The notes below the pieces were generated by a model. That model had not been told where the DNA came from, did not search any database, and was given only the letters and a program-made list of their open reading frames with translations. The position numbers and the translations under genes are program-made. A DNA stretch of 64,000 nucleotides, from assembly GCA_009695065.1 (NCBI GenBank), contig SIBR01000012.1:17357-81356 (forward strand). Direction: 5' to 3'. The stretch is from Opitutus sp. Its GTDB lineage: Bacteria; Verrucomicrobiota; Verrucomicrobiae; Opitutales; Opitutaceae. Of this stretch, positions 17,612-27,677 are shown piece by piece (positions within the stretch are counted from its first letter, which is position 1; every line of letters starts with the position of its first letter).

Positions 17612-18835
17612 TTAGCGCCGGCCGCGGTAGCGATTGAAGCTGCCCTTGTGCCGGATCTGGCCCGGCAGGCTGCCCCGGGGGCGTTGCTGCGCCGGCTGCG
17701 CCGGACGGAGCGTGATCGGCTTGTAGTCGAAACCTTCGAGGCGCATTTCGGGAATCTTCGCGCCGATAAAACGCTGGATGTCGCGAATGTCATTCGCGTT
17801 CTCCGGCGTCACCAGCGTGAAAGCATCGCCGACCGCCTGGGCCCGGCCGGTGCGCCCGATGCGGTGCACATAATCCTCGGGTTTTTCCGGCACGTCGTAG
17901 TTGATGACATGCGAGACGCCGGCCACATCGATGCCGCGGGCGGCGATGTCGGTCGCGACCATGACCTCGTATTTGCCACTCTTGAAGCCGGCGAGCGCCT
18001 CGATGCGCTGGTTCTGCGAGCGGTTGGCGTGCAGCACGGCGACGGAGTGATTGGCCGACTTGAGGCGGCGCGCGATCTTGTCGGCGCCGTGCTTGGTGCG
18101 GGAAAACACGAGCACGCTGTCGAAGTCGGTCTTCGCGAGCAGCGCCTCGAGCAGTTCGAATTTCTGCTCGGCCGCGACGGGATAAAGCGCGTGTTTGACG
18201 GACTCGTTGACGGAGCGGGCGATGCCGCACTCCACGCGCGCGGGATTCCGCAGGGCAAACGAGGCCACGGCGGCGATTTCCGGCGGCACGGTGGCGGAGA
18301 AGAACAGCGTCTGCCGCTCGCGCGGGCAACGGGCGATGATGTCCTTCACCACGGGCAGGAAGCCCATGTCGAGCATCCGGTCGACCTCGTCGAGCACGAG
18401 GATGGTGATGTCGCGAAGATTGATTTCTCCGGTCTTGAGGTAGTCCACCAGTCGGCCGGGGGTGGCCACGATGATATCAACGCCGCGCTTGAGCTCGGTG
18501 CGCTGCAGGCCGTAACCCACACCGCCGAAGATCGCGACGGTGCGCAAATCGGTGAAGCGCGCGAAATCGCGGAAGGCGGTTTCGACCTGGGCCGCGAGTT
18601 CACGCGTGGGCTCCAGCACGAGGACGCGAGCCCGGCCGTGCTGGCCGAGGCGGGTGAGAATGGGCAGGGCAAACGCGGCGGTTTTTCCCGTGCCCGTTTG
18701 AGCGGAACCAATGAGATCGCCGCCCCCGAGCACCACCGGGATGGCGCGCAGCTGGATGGGAGTCGGGTCGGTGTAGCCGGCGGCTTGAACACCCCGGAGA
18801 ATCGAGTCGGAAAGATTGAGAGCTTTAAAAGGCAT
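17612..18835 (-). CDS. DEAD-box ATP-dependent RNA helicase (RhlE-like)
   Basis: 407 residues with the full motif set: Q motif 'GYTDPTPIQLRAIP', motif I 'AQTGTGKT', Ia 'PTRELAAQ', II 'DEVD' (Asp in place of the usual Ala), III SAT, IV 'VLVFSRTKHGAD', V 'VATDIAARGIDV', VI 'HRIGRTGR'. The basic tail GSFNRYRGRR probably binds RNA. The next gene upstream is an RRM protein, a pairing that suggests cold-linked RNA remodelling. The helicase region starts 128 bp after that gene, beyond a terminator, so it probably has its own promoter. Confidence 0.94.
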   Translation of the reverse strand: MPFKALNLSDSILRGVQAAGYTDPTPIQLRAIPVVLGGGDLIGSAQTGTGKTAAFALPILTRLGQHGRARVLVLEPTRELAAQVETAFRDFARFTDLRTVAIFGGVGYGLQRTELKRGVDIIVATPGRLVDYLKTGEINLRDITILVLDEVDRMLDMGFLPVVKDIIARCPRERQTLFFSATVPPEIAAVASFALRNPARVECGIARSVNESVKHALYPVAAEQKFELLEALLAKTDFDSVLVFSRTKHGADKIARRLKSANHSVAVLHANRSQNQRIEALAGFKSGKYEVMVATDIAARGIDVAGVSHVINYDVPEKPEDYVHRIGRTGRAQAVGDAFTLVTPENANDIRDIQRFIGAKIPEMRLEGFDYKPITLRPAQPAQQRPRGSLPGQIRHKGSFNRYRGRR

Positions 18836-18920
18836 GATGAAACTTGCGGGTGGTCACGAGGGCCGGCGGAGGCCGGCAAAGGATCGACTCACTGGCGCTC
18901 GTGACGACGCGCAAAAGAGC

Positions 18921-18961
18921 AAAAAAGAAAAGGGACGAAGCCCCAAAGGAGCTCCGTCCCT
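18921..18961 (-). terminator. intrinsic terminator of the RRM gene
   Basis: On the minus strand AGGGACGGAG and CTTCGTCCCT form a 10-bp stem (one G-T pair) with an 11-nt loop, followed by TTTCTTTTTT. It lies 31 bp past the RRM stop codon. Confidence 0.85.
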
Positions 18962-18991
18962 CGAAAATCGTTTCGTTACTGGAAACGTGGA

Positions 18992-19363
<372 letters not shown>

Positions 19364-19687
19364 GTGATGTCTCGTAGATCCACCGTCCGCTGCCAGTCCG
19401 TTCCCAACTTGGGTTTCGAAATCATCACTTAAGCCAAACGCTCAGCCAACGACTCACCAGAAACTGTCACCTAACGCTTTCTCTAACGAAGTGGCGACAC
19501 CGTGCAAGGAGTGTCTCGCAACGCAAGGGAAATTTTAAAGCCCTTCGTCCTTCCCCTTCCGGCGGAAGTTTTCGGTCAAGCCCGCGGCTGACCCGACGCT
19601 CCACCCAACTGCCTCCACGGCAGACACTCCCCCGGCGTGATGCCGGCCCGCACGGCCCGGCATTGGCCACGCCACATCACGGCCGGC
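19364..19687. other. 324-bp non-coding region upstream of the RRM gene
   Basis: No gene is visible. Read on the minus strand it leads into the RRM start. An AT-rich block GCTTTAAAATTTCCC near 19511-19525 could be a -10 region, giving a leader of about 150 nt. CTTCCGGCGGAAG (about 19555-19567) is a short palindrome further upstream. Cold-shock genes often have such long leaders. Confidence 0.4.
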
Positions 19688-20124
19688 CTACAGCGCCCGG
19701 CCACGCCGGCGGACGATCATGAGGGTCAGCAAACTGAAGAGATAAGCGGCGACGACGAGCAGGGAAAGGCGCCGGCTGCCGGACGCCATCGCGAAGTGCT
19801 AAACACCACGTCGCGACAGAGAAAAAGCGTCCCGATCTCCAATGCCACGAGGAATGAAAAATGATCGAAGAGCCGCCAGTTCTTCCGGCGCGCCGTCATG
19901 GCCCCGGCACCGAGCCCGAAGAATGAACTCAGCAGCATCAGATTCGCGTAAAAAGCGATGAGCTTCACCACGGACGGGACCCAGCGGATCACCATCATTT
20001 CCAAAAACAATGCGGTGAACGACAGCGCAAACCTCTGCCATTTCAACCGGCGCGGGGAAGGGCCAGTCACGAGGTGGGACGTCGGGCGGCGATGCGGGGC
20101 GGGGGGGACGGAAAGCGCTGCCAA
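19688..20124 (-). pseudogene. short membrane protein resembling the N-terminus of spermidine-synthase-like membrane proteins, frameshifted
   Basis: The first frame encodes 'FALSFTALFLEMMVIRWVPS' and 'NLMLLSSFFGLGAGAMTAR', closely like the first helices of large membrane spermidine-synthase-like proteins. It breaks near 19785-19800. The other frame continues with a further helix 'RRLSLLVVAAYLFSLLTLMI', then RRRGRAL and a stop at 19688. No methyltransferase domain follows, so the gene looks truncated as well as shifted. Start uncertain. Confidence 0.5.
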
Positions 20125-20224
20125 GCCAACGGTTTGAATTCGTGCTGTGCGTGAGGGCTATGCCGGCCGGCAACAAGACGACGAATGCAGTCCGGGCCGG
20201 CGGAGCATTCCCGCGGCAACCCCC

Positions 20225-20614
20225 TCAATCGAACAATTGGTCGAGCAGACGGCGGTCGCGCTTGGTCGGGCGACCGCTGCCTTTCTCGCGGGCGAGCGCC
20301 TGTCCGATACGATCGATCCGCGCCTTTTCAAACTCTTCCGGCAGGGTAAGGTCGGTGCAAAACTGCGCCACCAAGGGGGCGCCGATCCGCGAGCGCGGCA
20401 CGTCCAAAACGCGCAAGGTCCGCTGCACCACACCTTGTTGCACCGTGATAGTCTCCCCGGCGTGAACGTCCCGCCCCGGCTTCGCCGGCAGTTGGTTGAC
20501 GGAAACGCTCCCGGCGCGGCAGGCATCGGTCGCACGGCTGCGCGTTTTGAAAATGCGCACCGCCCACAGCCATTTGTCGAGGCGGGCGGCGGTGGTAGCA
20601 GTCGCGGAGCTCAA
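20225..20614 (-). CDS. S4-domain RNA-binding protein (Hsp15-like)
   Basis: 129 residues from TTG 20614. The S4 domain is 'RLDKWLWAVRIFKTRSRATD' followed by 'CRAGSVSVNQLPAKPGRDVH', typical of Hsp15 (HslR), which binds 50S subunits carrying a stuck nascent chain. The tail SGRPTKRDRRLLDQLFD is also family-typical. The frame is open another 22 codons upstream, so 20680 cannot be excluded. Confidence 0.85.
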   Translation of the reverse strand: MSSATATTAARLDKWLWAVRIFKTRSRATDACRAGSVSVNQLPAKPGRDVHAGETITVQQGVVQRTLRVLDVPRSRIGAPLVAQFCTDLTLPEEFEKARIDRIGQALAREKGSGRPTKRDRRLLDQLFD

Positions 20615-20688
20615 GACCCCTAACCAAAAACGCCGCCGCGCGTTGTCAACCGCCCGGAAGTCTCCACCCGCGACTTCCACCGAACCAT

Positions 20689-21204
20689 TCAGGGCGATCG
20701 CGGCCGCGCAAACTCGCTCCGCAGCCAGTCGTCGAGCAACGCCTTCTCGTGGCGCAACGTGTCGTCCGCAAATCCCCTGGTCATGAGGCTAAGCCCGCGC
20801 AGATCGCGCCCGCCCTCCTTCACGATCTCGCCCGACGCATCCGTCAGCCAAAACGCCAGCTGAAGGCGCGGCGGGTATATTTCCTTCACCACCCGGATCT
20901 CATCCCAACGAAACCCCCGCCATGGCTCGAAATCACCGGCCATGTCCACATCGGTGAAGGTCACCGCCAACATGCCGCCGACCGGCACAATCGGACGCGC
21001 CTGCGCGACGAGAGGGTCCCGCAATTGGTCGAGGCAGGACGTGTCCTCACAGTTTCCGATCGCGCGGTCGCGCACGTCCGTAAATTTCTTGGGTTCGAAA
21101 AACACCACGTCCACATTGCCACCCGCTGCCGGGGGCGCGGCGCGACCGGCAAGCAACGGCAGCAGTCCCAGCAAGCCGAGGAGCAGAAGTTTGTTCGTTT
21201 TCAT
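20689..21204 (-). CDS. secreted DUF3016-family protein
   Basis: 171 residues with signal peptide MKTNKLLLLGLLGLLPLLAG. The mature part has 'VDVVFFEPKKFTDVRDRAIG' and later 'VTFTDVDMAGDFEPWRGFRW', matching the DUF3016 pattern of exported proteins with no known role. Start ATG 21204 is preferred to the longer frame because of the signal peptide. Confidence 0.8.
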   Translation of the reverse strand: MKTNKLLLLGLLGLLPLLAGRAAPPAAGGNVDVVFFEPKKFTDVRDRAIGNCEDTSCLDQLRDPLVAQARPIVPVGGMLAVTFTDVDMAGDFEPWRGFRWDEIRVVKEIYPPRLQLAFWLTDASGEIVKEGGRDLRGLSLMTRGFADDTLRHEKALLDDWLRSEFARPRSP

Positions 21205-21306
21205 GCCCTCTGTGACGAAATCCCGGGGACAAAAGTTCCAAAGTTGAGACAGACCCGCCCCCGGGCCACTCCGCCGCAACCCACCCGCAGAGTTCGGGAC
21301 CGCCCG

Positions 21307-23571
21307 CTACGCCGCCGCCGGCTGGATGCTCACGATGACAAACTTGCTCGTCGGGGTGTTGCTCTTCGCCGCCACGCTGCCGATCGGCACGAGCACATTC
21401 GCCTCGGGAAAATAAGTCGCGACACACCCCCGCGGAATGCGATACGGCGCGACCATGAAAGCCCGGGCCACGCGTTCCACGCCGCCATGGCGATTGAAGA
21501 GATCCACAAGTTGCCCCTGCTGCAGACCCGCCGCCGCGATGTCAGCTTCGTGCATGAACACGACGCGCCGGCCGCCAAACACTCCGCGATACCGGTCGTC
21601 GAGACCGTAAACCGTCGTGTTGAACTGATCGTGCGTGCGAATCGTCATCATGACGAATTCTCCCGGAGGAATCACGGGCTGCGGAATGGGGGCCGGGATG
21701 AAATTTGCCCGGCCGGTGGGCGTCTGCCACTCGCGCCGGTCCCGGGGGGCGTTGGCGAGATAGAAAGCCCCGGCGCGCACCCGCTGGTTGTAATCCTCGA
21801 AACCAGGCACGACCCGCGCGATGCGGTCCCGGATCAGATCGTAGTTTCCCGCCAGGGCCGCCCAGTCGGGTCCCTTCCCGGCCGGTCCCGCTCCGAAGAC
21901 GGCCTGGGCCAGGCTACAGACGATCGCGACCTCGCTGCGCAACTGCGCGGACGCCGGCGCGAGTTTGCCCCGCGACGAATTCACGATCCCCATCGAATCC
22001 TCGGTGGTCACGAACTGCTCCCCGCCCGCCTGCACGTCGCGCTCGCTGCGGCCGAGACACGGCAGGATGAGCGCGCCGCGCCCCGTCACGAGGTGCGCGC
22101 GATTCAGCTTGGTGGAAACCTGCACGGTCAGCGCGCACCGTCGCAACGCGTCCGCGGTGAACTCGGTGTCGGGCGTGGCTGAGAGAAAATTTCCTCCCAT
22201 GCCGATGAAAACGCTCACCCGCCCATCGTGCATCGCTCGGATGGTGTCGACGGTGTCGAGCCCATGCGCCCGCGGTGACTTCAGGCCGAACTCCGCATCG
22301 AGCCGGTCGAGCCAAGCATCGGGCATTTTTTCGAAAATGCCCATGGTCCGATCGCCCTGTACGTTGGAATGCCCGCGGACCGGACACACGCCCGCACCGG
22401 GCCGGCCCAGGTTGCCACGGAGGAGGAGAAAATTCACCACCTGCTGGATGGTCTCGACCGCGTTCGGTTGCTGGGTGAGGCCCATCGCCCAGCAGCAGAT
22501 CGTGGCCCGGGAGTGGCTCGCGATCTGCGCCGCCGCGCGGATCTGCTCCCGCGCCACGCCGCTGGCCGCGACGATTTCGCCCCAAGATGCCGCGCGCACA
22601 TCGGCGGCGAGCGCCTCGAAGCCGTGCGTGTGCCCCTCGATAAACGCCCGGTCGAGCACCGTGCCGGGCGCGCGATCCTCGGCCTCGAGCATCTCCTTCA
22701 TCAACCCCTTGAAGAGCGCGAGGTCGCCACCGATGCGCGGCTGCAGCCAGAGATCGGAGAGCCGCGCGCCCTCGCCGAGCAGCGTCTTGAACGCTTTCAG
22801 CGGGTGCATGAAATTCTGCGGGTTCTTGAACCGCTCGCTGCCGATCTCCGGCAGCGGATTGATGGAAACGATCGTCGCCCCGCGCGCCTTGGCGGCCTCC
22901 AGAGTGGAGAGCATGCGCGGATGATTCGTGCCGGGATTCTGGCCCACGACGAAGATCGCGTCGGCCAGCTCGAAATCCGCAACCTTCACCGTGCCCTTGC
23001 CGATGCCGATCGCCTCCGTCAGCGCGACGCCGCTCGATTCGTGGCACATGTTCGAGCAGTCGGGCAGGTTGTTGGTGCCGAATTTCCGCGCGAACAACTG
23101 CCAGAGAAACGCCGCCTCGTTGCTTGTGCGCCCCGAGGTGTAGAACGCCGCCGCATCCGGCGAGGGCAACGTGCGCAGCTCGCGGGCCGCCAGCGCGAAC
23201 GCCTCGTCCCACGCGATGGGTTCGTAATGGCTCGCTCCCGCCCGCAACACCAAGGGTTCGACCAACCGGCCCTGCCCATTGAGCCAGTGGTCGCTCTGGG
23301 TCGCGAGCTGCGCCACGGAGTGCGCCGCGAAAAATTCCCGGCCCGCCCGGAGCGGCGTCGCCTCGTCGGCGACCGCCTTGGCCCCGTTTTCGCAGAACTC
23401 GAAAACATGCCGCGCGCCATCCGGACTCGGCCACGCGCAGGACTGGCAGTCGAAGCCGTCCTCTTGGTTGACCTGTAACAATGCCCGGATGCCACGGCCG
23501 ATTCCCATCTCCCCCACGAGCTGCGCCGTCTTGGTGACGGCCTTCAAACCGGCAGCCGCCGCACTGGGCAT
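21307..23571 (-). CDS. molybdopterin oxidoreductase, FdhF/YdeP family
   Basis: 754 residues from ATG 23571; a TTG start at 23640 is also open. N-terminal 'GFDCQSCAWPSPDGARH' matches YdeP, which lacks the usual four-Cys Fe-S ligand set. 'TSGRTSNEAAFLWQLFARK', 'NMCHESSGVALTEAIGIGKG' and 'VVGQNPGTNHPRML' are cofactor-binding stretches, and 'GQLVDLFNRHGG' lies in the C-terminal MopB domain. YdeP is linked to acid resistance in E. coli; its reaction is unknown. No FdhD or electron-transfer partner lies alongside. Confidence 0.9.
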   Translation of the reverse strand: MPSAAAAGLKAVTKTAQLVGEMGIGRGIRALLQVNQEDGFDCQSCAWPSPDGARHVFEFCENGAKAVADEATPLRAGREFFAAHSVAQLATQSDHWLNGQGRLVEPLVLRAGASHYEPIAWDEAFALAARELRTLPSPDAAAFYTSGRTSNEAAFLWQLFARKFGTNNLPDCSNMCHESSGVALTEAIGIGKGTVKVADFELADAIFVVGQNPGTNHPRMLSTLEAAKARGATIVSINPLPEIGSERFKNPQNFMHPLKAFKTLLGEGARLSDLWLQPRIGGDLALFKGLMKEMLEAEDRAPGTVLDRAFIEGHTHGFEALAADVRAASWGEIVAASGVAREQIRAAAQIASHSRATICCWAMGLTQQPNAVETIQQVVNFLLLRGNLGRPGAGVCPVRGHSNVQGDRTMGIFEKMPDAWLDRLDAEFGLKSPRAHGLDTVDTIRAMHDGRVSVFIGMGGNFLSATPDTEFTADALRRCALTVQVSTKLNRAHLVTGRGALILPCLGRSERDVQAGGEQFVTTEDSMGIVNSSRGKLAPASAQLRSEVAIVCSLAQAVFGAGPAGKGPDWAALAGNYDLIRDRIARVVPGFEDYNQRVRAGAFYLANAPRDRREWQTPTGRANFIPAPIPQPVIPPGEFVMMTIRTHDQFNTTVYGLDDRYRGVFGGRRVVFMHEADIAAAGLQQGQLVDLFNRHGGVERVARAFMVAPYRIPRGCVATYFPEANVLVPIGSVAAKSNTPTSKFVIVSIQPAAA

Positions 23572-23780
23572 GTCCAGCCGTGGCGGAACGCTCTCCAAGG
23601 GCGGTTGCGCGGAAGGGATGGGCGGCGTCACGCGACCCAACGTGCCGCAGCCATCCGGCGATTCAACTCAACTGTTGAGCGCATCCGGGCCCGCGTCCCG
23701 ACGGGCCCGCGCCGGCCACCGCCACCGGCTTTTGCGTTCGCCCCTTTGCTTTTCCAAACGGCGCGCTATCTTCCGGCCAG

Positions 23781-24104
23781 ATGTTTCCCAATCTGCTTGC
23801 CCTCATCACCAGCCGGCCACCGCCGGAGCTGGAGCGGCAGGCCTTTGTCGAAGCCGTTCACGTGGAGGAAAGCGAACGGCGCAATCCCCGGGTGGAGCGG
23901 ATGATCTTCATCTGCTGGATCCTGATCGCCGTGAAACACGTCGCGATCATCTGGGCGGTGCATCGCTACGCCGTGCCGTTTCACCAGCTCTGGGTGAATT
24001 TTCCCACCTGGGTGCTCGGCGTCCTGGCGACGGGCATTTATTTCTGGCAGGTGCGAAAATCCCGGCCGGCGGCCAATCCGCCTGAACCCGGTCCGAAAGA
24101 CTGA
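23781..24104 (+). CDS. small membrane protein of unknown function
   Basis: 107 residues with two predicted helices, 'MIFICWILIAVKHVAIIWAV' and 'WVNFPTWVLGVLATGIYFW', and a soluble N-terminus rich in Glu/Arg. No family recognised. It is 91 bp upstream of the gluconokinase fusion on the same strand. Upstream, CTCAACTGTTGAG (about 23671-23683) is a short palindrome. Confidence 0.7.
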   Translation: MFPNLLALITSRPPPELERQAFVEAVHVEESERRNPRVERMIFICWILIAVKHVAIIWAVHRYAVPFHQLWVNFPTWVLGVLATGIYFWQVRKSRPAANPPEPGPKD

Positions 24105-24195
24105 GGCTTGACGATTGTTTTCCGGCGGCCTGCCGTGCTTGCAAAGCGCCCGCCGGCACCCGCCGGCCCGCCACCATCCTCGCACCCGTATTTCC

Positions 24196-25143
24196 ATGCC
24201 CACCCATATTCCCGGTTTGCGCAGTCCCTACGCCACCGTTGGCCGTCTCGTTTACTTCGGCCGGATGCTCGACAAGATCCGCCTGCACGCCGCCGGCAAA
24301 CTGCCCGCCGCCGACTACACGCCGAATCTCGGCAAAGCCTTCGACAGCCGTTGCTGCAATTTTCTGCGGATCAACTACGACGAGCTCAAAGCCCAAGTCC
24401 TCAGGGCCGAGACCACCGACGCAGACCTGCTCGCCTGGGCCGAGGCCCGCGGCGGGGTGCGCACGGATGAGGAGTGCGAAGTCTGGAACGGTTTCATGAT
24501 GAAGCGCTGCATTCGCGACGCGGGGGCCGAGATCCTCGCGCGGCGCATCCGGGAAAGCGGCCTCCAGTCGAAGCCGATCCTGACGATGTTCGACTATCTC
24601 GATTTCGACGAGGGCCGCGATCCGGTCAGCGCCCGCGCGTGGGAGCTCCGTCCGCCCGAGGTGGTCATTTTGATGGGCGTGGCCGGCTGCGGCAAAACGA
24701 CCGTGGGCGAAAAGCTGGCGGCGGCGCTGGGCTGGAGCTTCCGCGACGCGGATGATTTCCACCCGCCGGAAAACGTCGCGAAAATGAGTGCCCGGGTTCC
24801 GTTGACCGACGCCGACCGGCAGCCGTGGCTCGCCGCCATCCGCACCTACATCGAGGCCTGCCTCGCCCGGGGCGAGCGCGCCGTAGTGACCTGTTCCGCG
24901 CTGAAAGAGAGCTACCGTCAGACCATCGTGGCCGACCCGGCCCGGGTGCGCCTGGCCCATCTCATCGGCGATGAGGCCTTGATCGCCGCGCGCATCAGCC
25001 AGCGTCACGGCCACTTCATGAAGCCCGAGATGCTCAAGTCGCAGCTCGAGACCCTCGAACCGCCGCAGAATGCCATCGCCGTCGACATCGCCGGGACGCC
25101 CGCCGAGATCGTTACGCAGATCCGCCGGGCCTTTTCGTTGTGA
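24196..25143 (+). CDS. DUF5069-gluconokinase fusion protein
   Basis: 315 residues with two parts. Residues about 1-140 match DUF5069 ('GLRSPYATVGRLVYFGRMLD', 'DSRCCNFLRINYDEL', 'WNGFMMKRCIRDAGAEIL'). Residues about 155-315 are a gluconokinase: Walker A 'VILMGVAGCGKTTVGEKLA', 'FRDADDFHPPENVAKM', 'VVTCSALKESYRQTI' and 'RHGHFMKPEMLKSQLETLE'. The kinase makes 6-phosphogluconate from gluconate; the DUF5069 role is unknown. There is no stop or start between the domains. The stop overlaps the next start (GTGA). Confidence 0.92.
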   Translation: MPTHIPGLRSPYATVGRLVYFGRMLDKIRLHAAGKLPAADYTPNLGKAFDSRCCNFLRINYDELKAQVLRAETTDADLLAWAEARGGVRTDEECEVWNGFMMKRCIRDAGAEILARRIRESGLQSKPILTMFDYLDFDEGRDPVSARAWELRPPEVVILMGVAGCGKTTVGEKLAAALGWSFRDADDFHPPENVAKMSARVPLTDADRQPWLAAIRTYIEACLARGERAVVTCSALKESYRQTIVADPARVRLAHLIGDEALIAARISQRHGHFMKPEMLKSQLETLEPPQNAIAVDIAGTPAEIVTQIRRAFSL

Positions 25144-27605
25144 GCCCCGCCGGCGCCCAACGTCTGCGGCTGCTCGCGAGCGCATTGAGTGTGCTTGCCG
25201 TGGTGGCGCTGGCCGCGGCCGGTTGGTTCTACACGCGACTGCGCGCAAGCCTCCCCCAACTCGACGGCGCCGCGACGGCGCAAGGGCTGGCGGCCCCGGT
25301 GCAAATCGCGCGCGATGCTCTGGGCGTGCCGACGCTTCGCGGCCAGAGCCGGGTCGACGTGGCGCGGGCCCTCGGCTGGCTGCATGCGCAGGATCGCTTC
25401 TTTCAAATGGACCTTTTGCGGCGCAGCAGCGCCGGCGAGCTGGCCGAGATCTTCGGCAAGCGCGCGCTGCCCCGGGACCGTGCCAACCGGCGCTTCGGTT
25501 TCCGCGCCCTCGCTCAAAAGGTCGTCGCGAATCTGCCGGCCGGTGAGCGGGCGGTGCTCGACGCCTATACTGCCGGCGTGAATGCGGGCCTCGGGGCCCT
25601 CGGCGCCCGGCCCTTCGAATATTACGTGCTGCGCGAGTCGCCGCAGCCGTGGCGCCCCGAAGATTCGATTCTCGTGGGCTACACGATGACCCTGGATCTG
25701 CAGGATGAAAACGGCCGCTACGAGAAAACCCTGATGACGCTCCGCGATCAGCTCGGAAAGGAAGCCTTCGCCTTTTTCGCCCCGCTCGTCGGTCCCGATG
25801 ACGCCGCGCTCGACGGCAGCACCCTGCCGCTCGCGCCGATACCCGGGCCGAGGGTCGTCAACCTCCGGGCGGCCAAGGTGAGCGTGGATGCAACCTCACC
25901 CGGCCGGCCGGCGCTCCCGTTGCCGGAATCGTTTCCATTTCCAAATCGCGACCCCGAGACCGTGCCGGGTTCGAACGCCTTCGCCCTCGGCGGAGCCCGC
26001 ACGGCCAACGGCGCCGGCCTGCTCGCGAACGACATGCACCTCGACCACGCCGTGCCCAATATCTGGTATCGCGCCTCGCTCGAATTTCCCGCGTCGGGAC
26101 CAACCACCGGCGGAGCCGCCTTGAGAAAAATCACCGGCGTGACCCTGCCCGGCATGCCGCTGGTCGTCGCCGGCAGCAACGGCCGCGTGGCGTGGGGATT
26201 CACCTACACGTATGCCGACACCGGCGATCTCGTGGTGGTCGAACCCGTGCCCGGACTCACATCGTGGTATGCCGCGCCCAACGCCCAATCGGTCAAATAC
26301 GAGACGCGCACCGAGACGATCACCGTCCACGGCGGCAAGCCCGTCACGGTCAACTACGACTGGACCCTCTGGGGGCCCGTGATCGACAAGGATGAACGTG
26401 CACGCCCGCTCGCCCTGCACTGGGTGGCGCTGGATCCCGCCGCCACCAACCTCGGGTTGCTCGACATGGAGGAGGCAAGCGACGTGACGGCGGCCATCGC
26501 CGTCGCCCACCGCGCCGGCGTGCCCACGCTCAACTTCGTTGTCGCCGATGCCGCAGGCAACGTGGCGTGGACCGTCGCCGGCCGCCTGCCCAAGCGCATC
26601 GGCTACGACGGCCGGCTGCCGGTTTCGTGGACCTATGGCGATCGCCGGTGGGAGGGATTACTCCCGCCCGACGAGGTGCCGGTGATCCGACATTCCGCCT
26701 CCGATCCCGCACCCGAACAAAGAATCTGGTCCGCCAACCAACGCACGCTGGGCGGCGAGGCGCTCACGAAGATCGGCGACGGCGGCTACGCCCGCCCCGC
26801 CCGCGCCGCCCAGATCCGGGACGCCCTGGCGACCCTCGAAAAGGCGACGCCCCGCGACCTGCTCAAGGTTCAGCTCGACGATCGCGCACTTTTCCTCGCG
26901 CCGTGGCACCGGCTGTTGCTGGACACGCTCACGCCCGCCGCCGTCGCGTCGAACAAATCCCGGGCCGCACTGCGTTCGCTCGCGGAAAAATGGGAGGGGC
27001 GGGCCAGCGCCGAAGCCGTCAGTTACCCGATCGTGAAAAAGTTTCGGGGGGCGGTGTACGAACGGATTTTCCCCGCGCTCTTCGCCCCCTGCGTCGAGGC
27101 AGACCCGGGGTTCACGTGGAGCCAGCTGCAGCTGGAGCCGGCGGTGTGGGCGATGTTGCAGGCAAAGCCGATGCACCTGCTCGATTCCCGCCACGCGAGC
27201 TGGGACGAGTTGCTGCTCGCCGCAGCCGACGACGTGACCGCGGCGTTCGATCGCGCCGGCAACAACCCCGCACGAGTACCGTGGGGCCGGCAAAACGCCG
27301 TGCAGGCGCGCCATCCGTTCAGCTATTCGCTGCCGGAGTGGCTGGTCGGCTGGCTGAACCTGCCGGTCGAGCCCCTGCCGGGCGACGTCGACCTGCCCCG
27401 CGTGCAGCAGCCGCACCACGGCGCGAGCGAACGCCTGGTGGTTTCGCCCGGGCACGAGGACGAGGGAATTTTTCACATGCCGGGCGGCCAGAGCGGCCAT
27501 CCGCTGTCGCCGTTCTTCCGCGCCGGCCACGAAGCGTGGATGCGGGGCGAACCCACGCCTTTCCTGCCCGGGAAGCCGGCGCACACCCTCCGGTTGCAGC
27601 CGTAG
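25140..27605 (+). CDS. penicillin acylase family Ntn-hydrolase
   Basis: 821 residues with a signal anchor (LLASALSVLAVVALAAAGWF). The alpha-chain region has 'ARALGWLHAQDRFFQMDLLR'. The autocatalytic site is 'PGSNAFALGGART', where the Ser becomes the N-terminal nucleophile of the beta chain. 'LLANDMHLDHAVPNIWY' and 'HHGASERLVVSPGHEDEG' are family-conserved. Members cleave amides such as N-acyl-homoserine lactones or beta-lactam side chains; substrate unknown. Translation is probably coupled to the kinase fusion by the GTGA overlap. Confidence 0.93.
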   Translation: MSPAGAQRLRLLASALSVLAVVALAAAGWFYTRLRASLPQLDGAATAQGLAAPVQIARDALGVPTLRGQSRVDVARALGWLHAQDRFFQMDLLRRSSAGELAEIFGKRALPRDRANRRFGFRALAQKVVANLPAGERAVLDAYTAGVNAGLGALGARPFEYYVLRESPQPWRPEDSILVGYTMTLDLQDENGRYEKTLMTLRDQLGKEAFAFFAPLVGPDDAALDGSTLPLAPIPGPRVVNLRAAKVSVDATSPGRPALPLPESFPFPNRDPETVPGSNAFALGGARTANGAGLLANDMHLDHAVPNIWYRASLEFPASGPTTGGAALRKITGVTLPGMPLVVAGSNGRVAWGFTYTYADTGDLVVVEPVPGLTSWYAAPNAQSVKYETRTETITVHGGKPVTVNYDWTLWGPVIDKDERARPLALHWVALDPAATNLGLLDMEEASDVTAAIAVAHRAGVPTLNFVVADAAGNVAWTVAGRLPKRIGYDGRLPVSWTYGDRRWEGLLPPDEVPVIRHSASDPAPEQRIWSANQRTLGGEALTKIGDGGYARPARAAQIRDALATLEKATPRDLLKVQLDDRALFLAPWHRLLLDTLTPAAVASNKSRAALRSLAEKWEGRASAEAVSYPIVKKFRGAVYERIFPALFAPCVEADPGFTWSQLQLEPAVWAMLQAKPMHLLDSRHASWDELLLAAADDVTAAFDRAGNNPARVPWGRQNAVQARHPFSYSLPEWLVGWLNLPVEPLPGDVDLPRVQQPHHGASERLVVSPGHEDEGIFHMPGGQSGHPLSPFFRAGHEAWMRGEPTPFLPGKPAHTLRLQP

Positions 27606-27677
27606 CGCCGGCGCGCGGCGCCGCACCTTTTGCGTTGAGCCGCACGAACCGGCGCCGCTTGCTGGCCCCGCCGCCGC

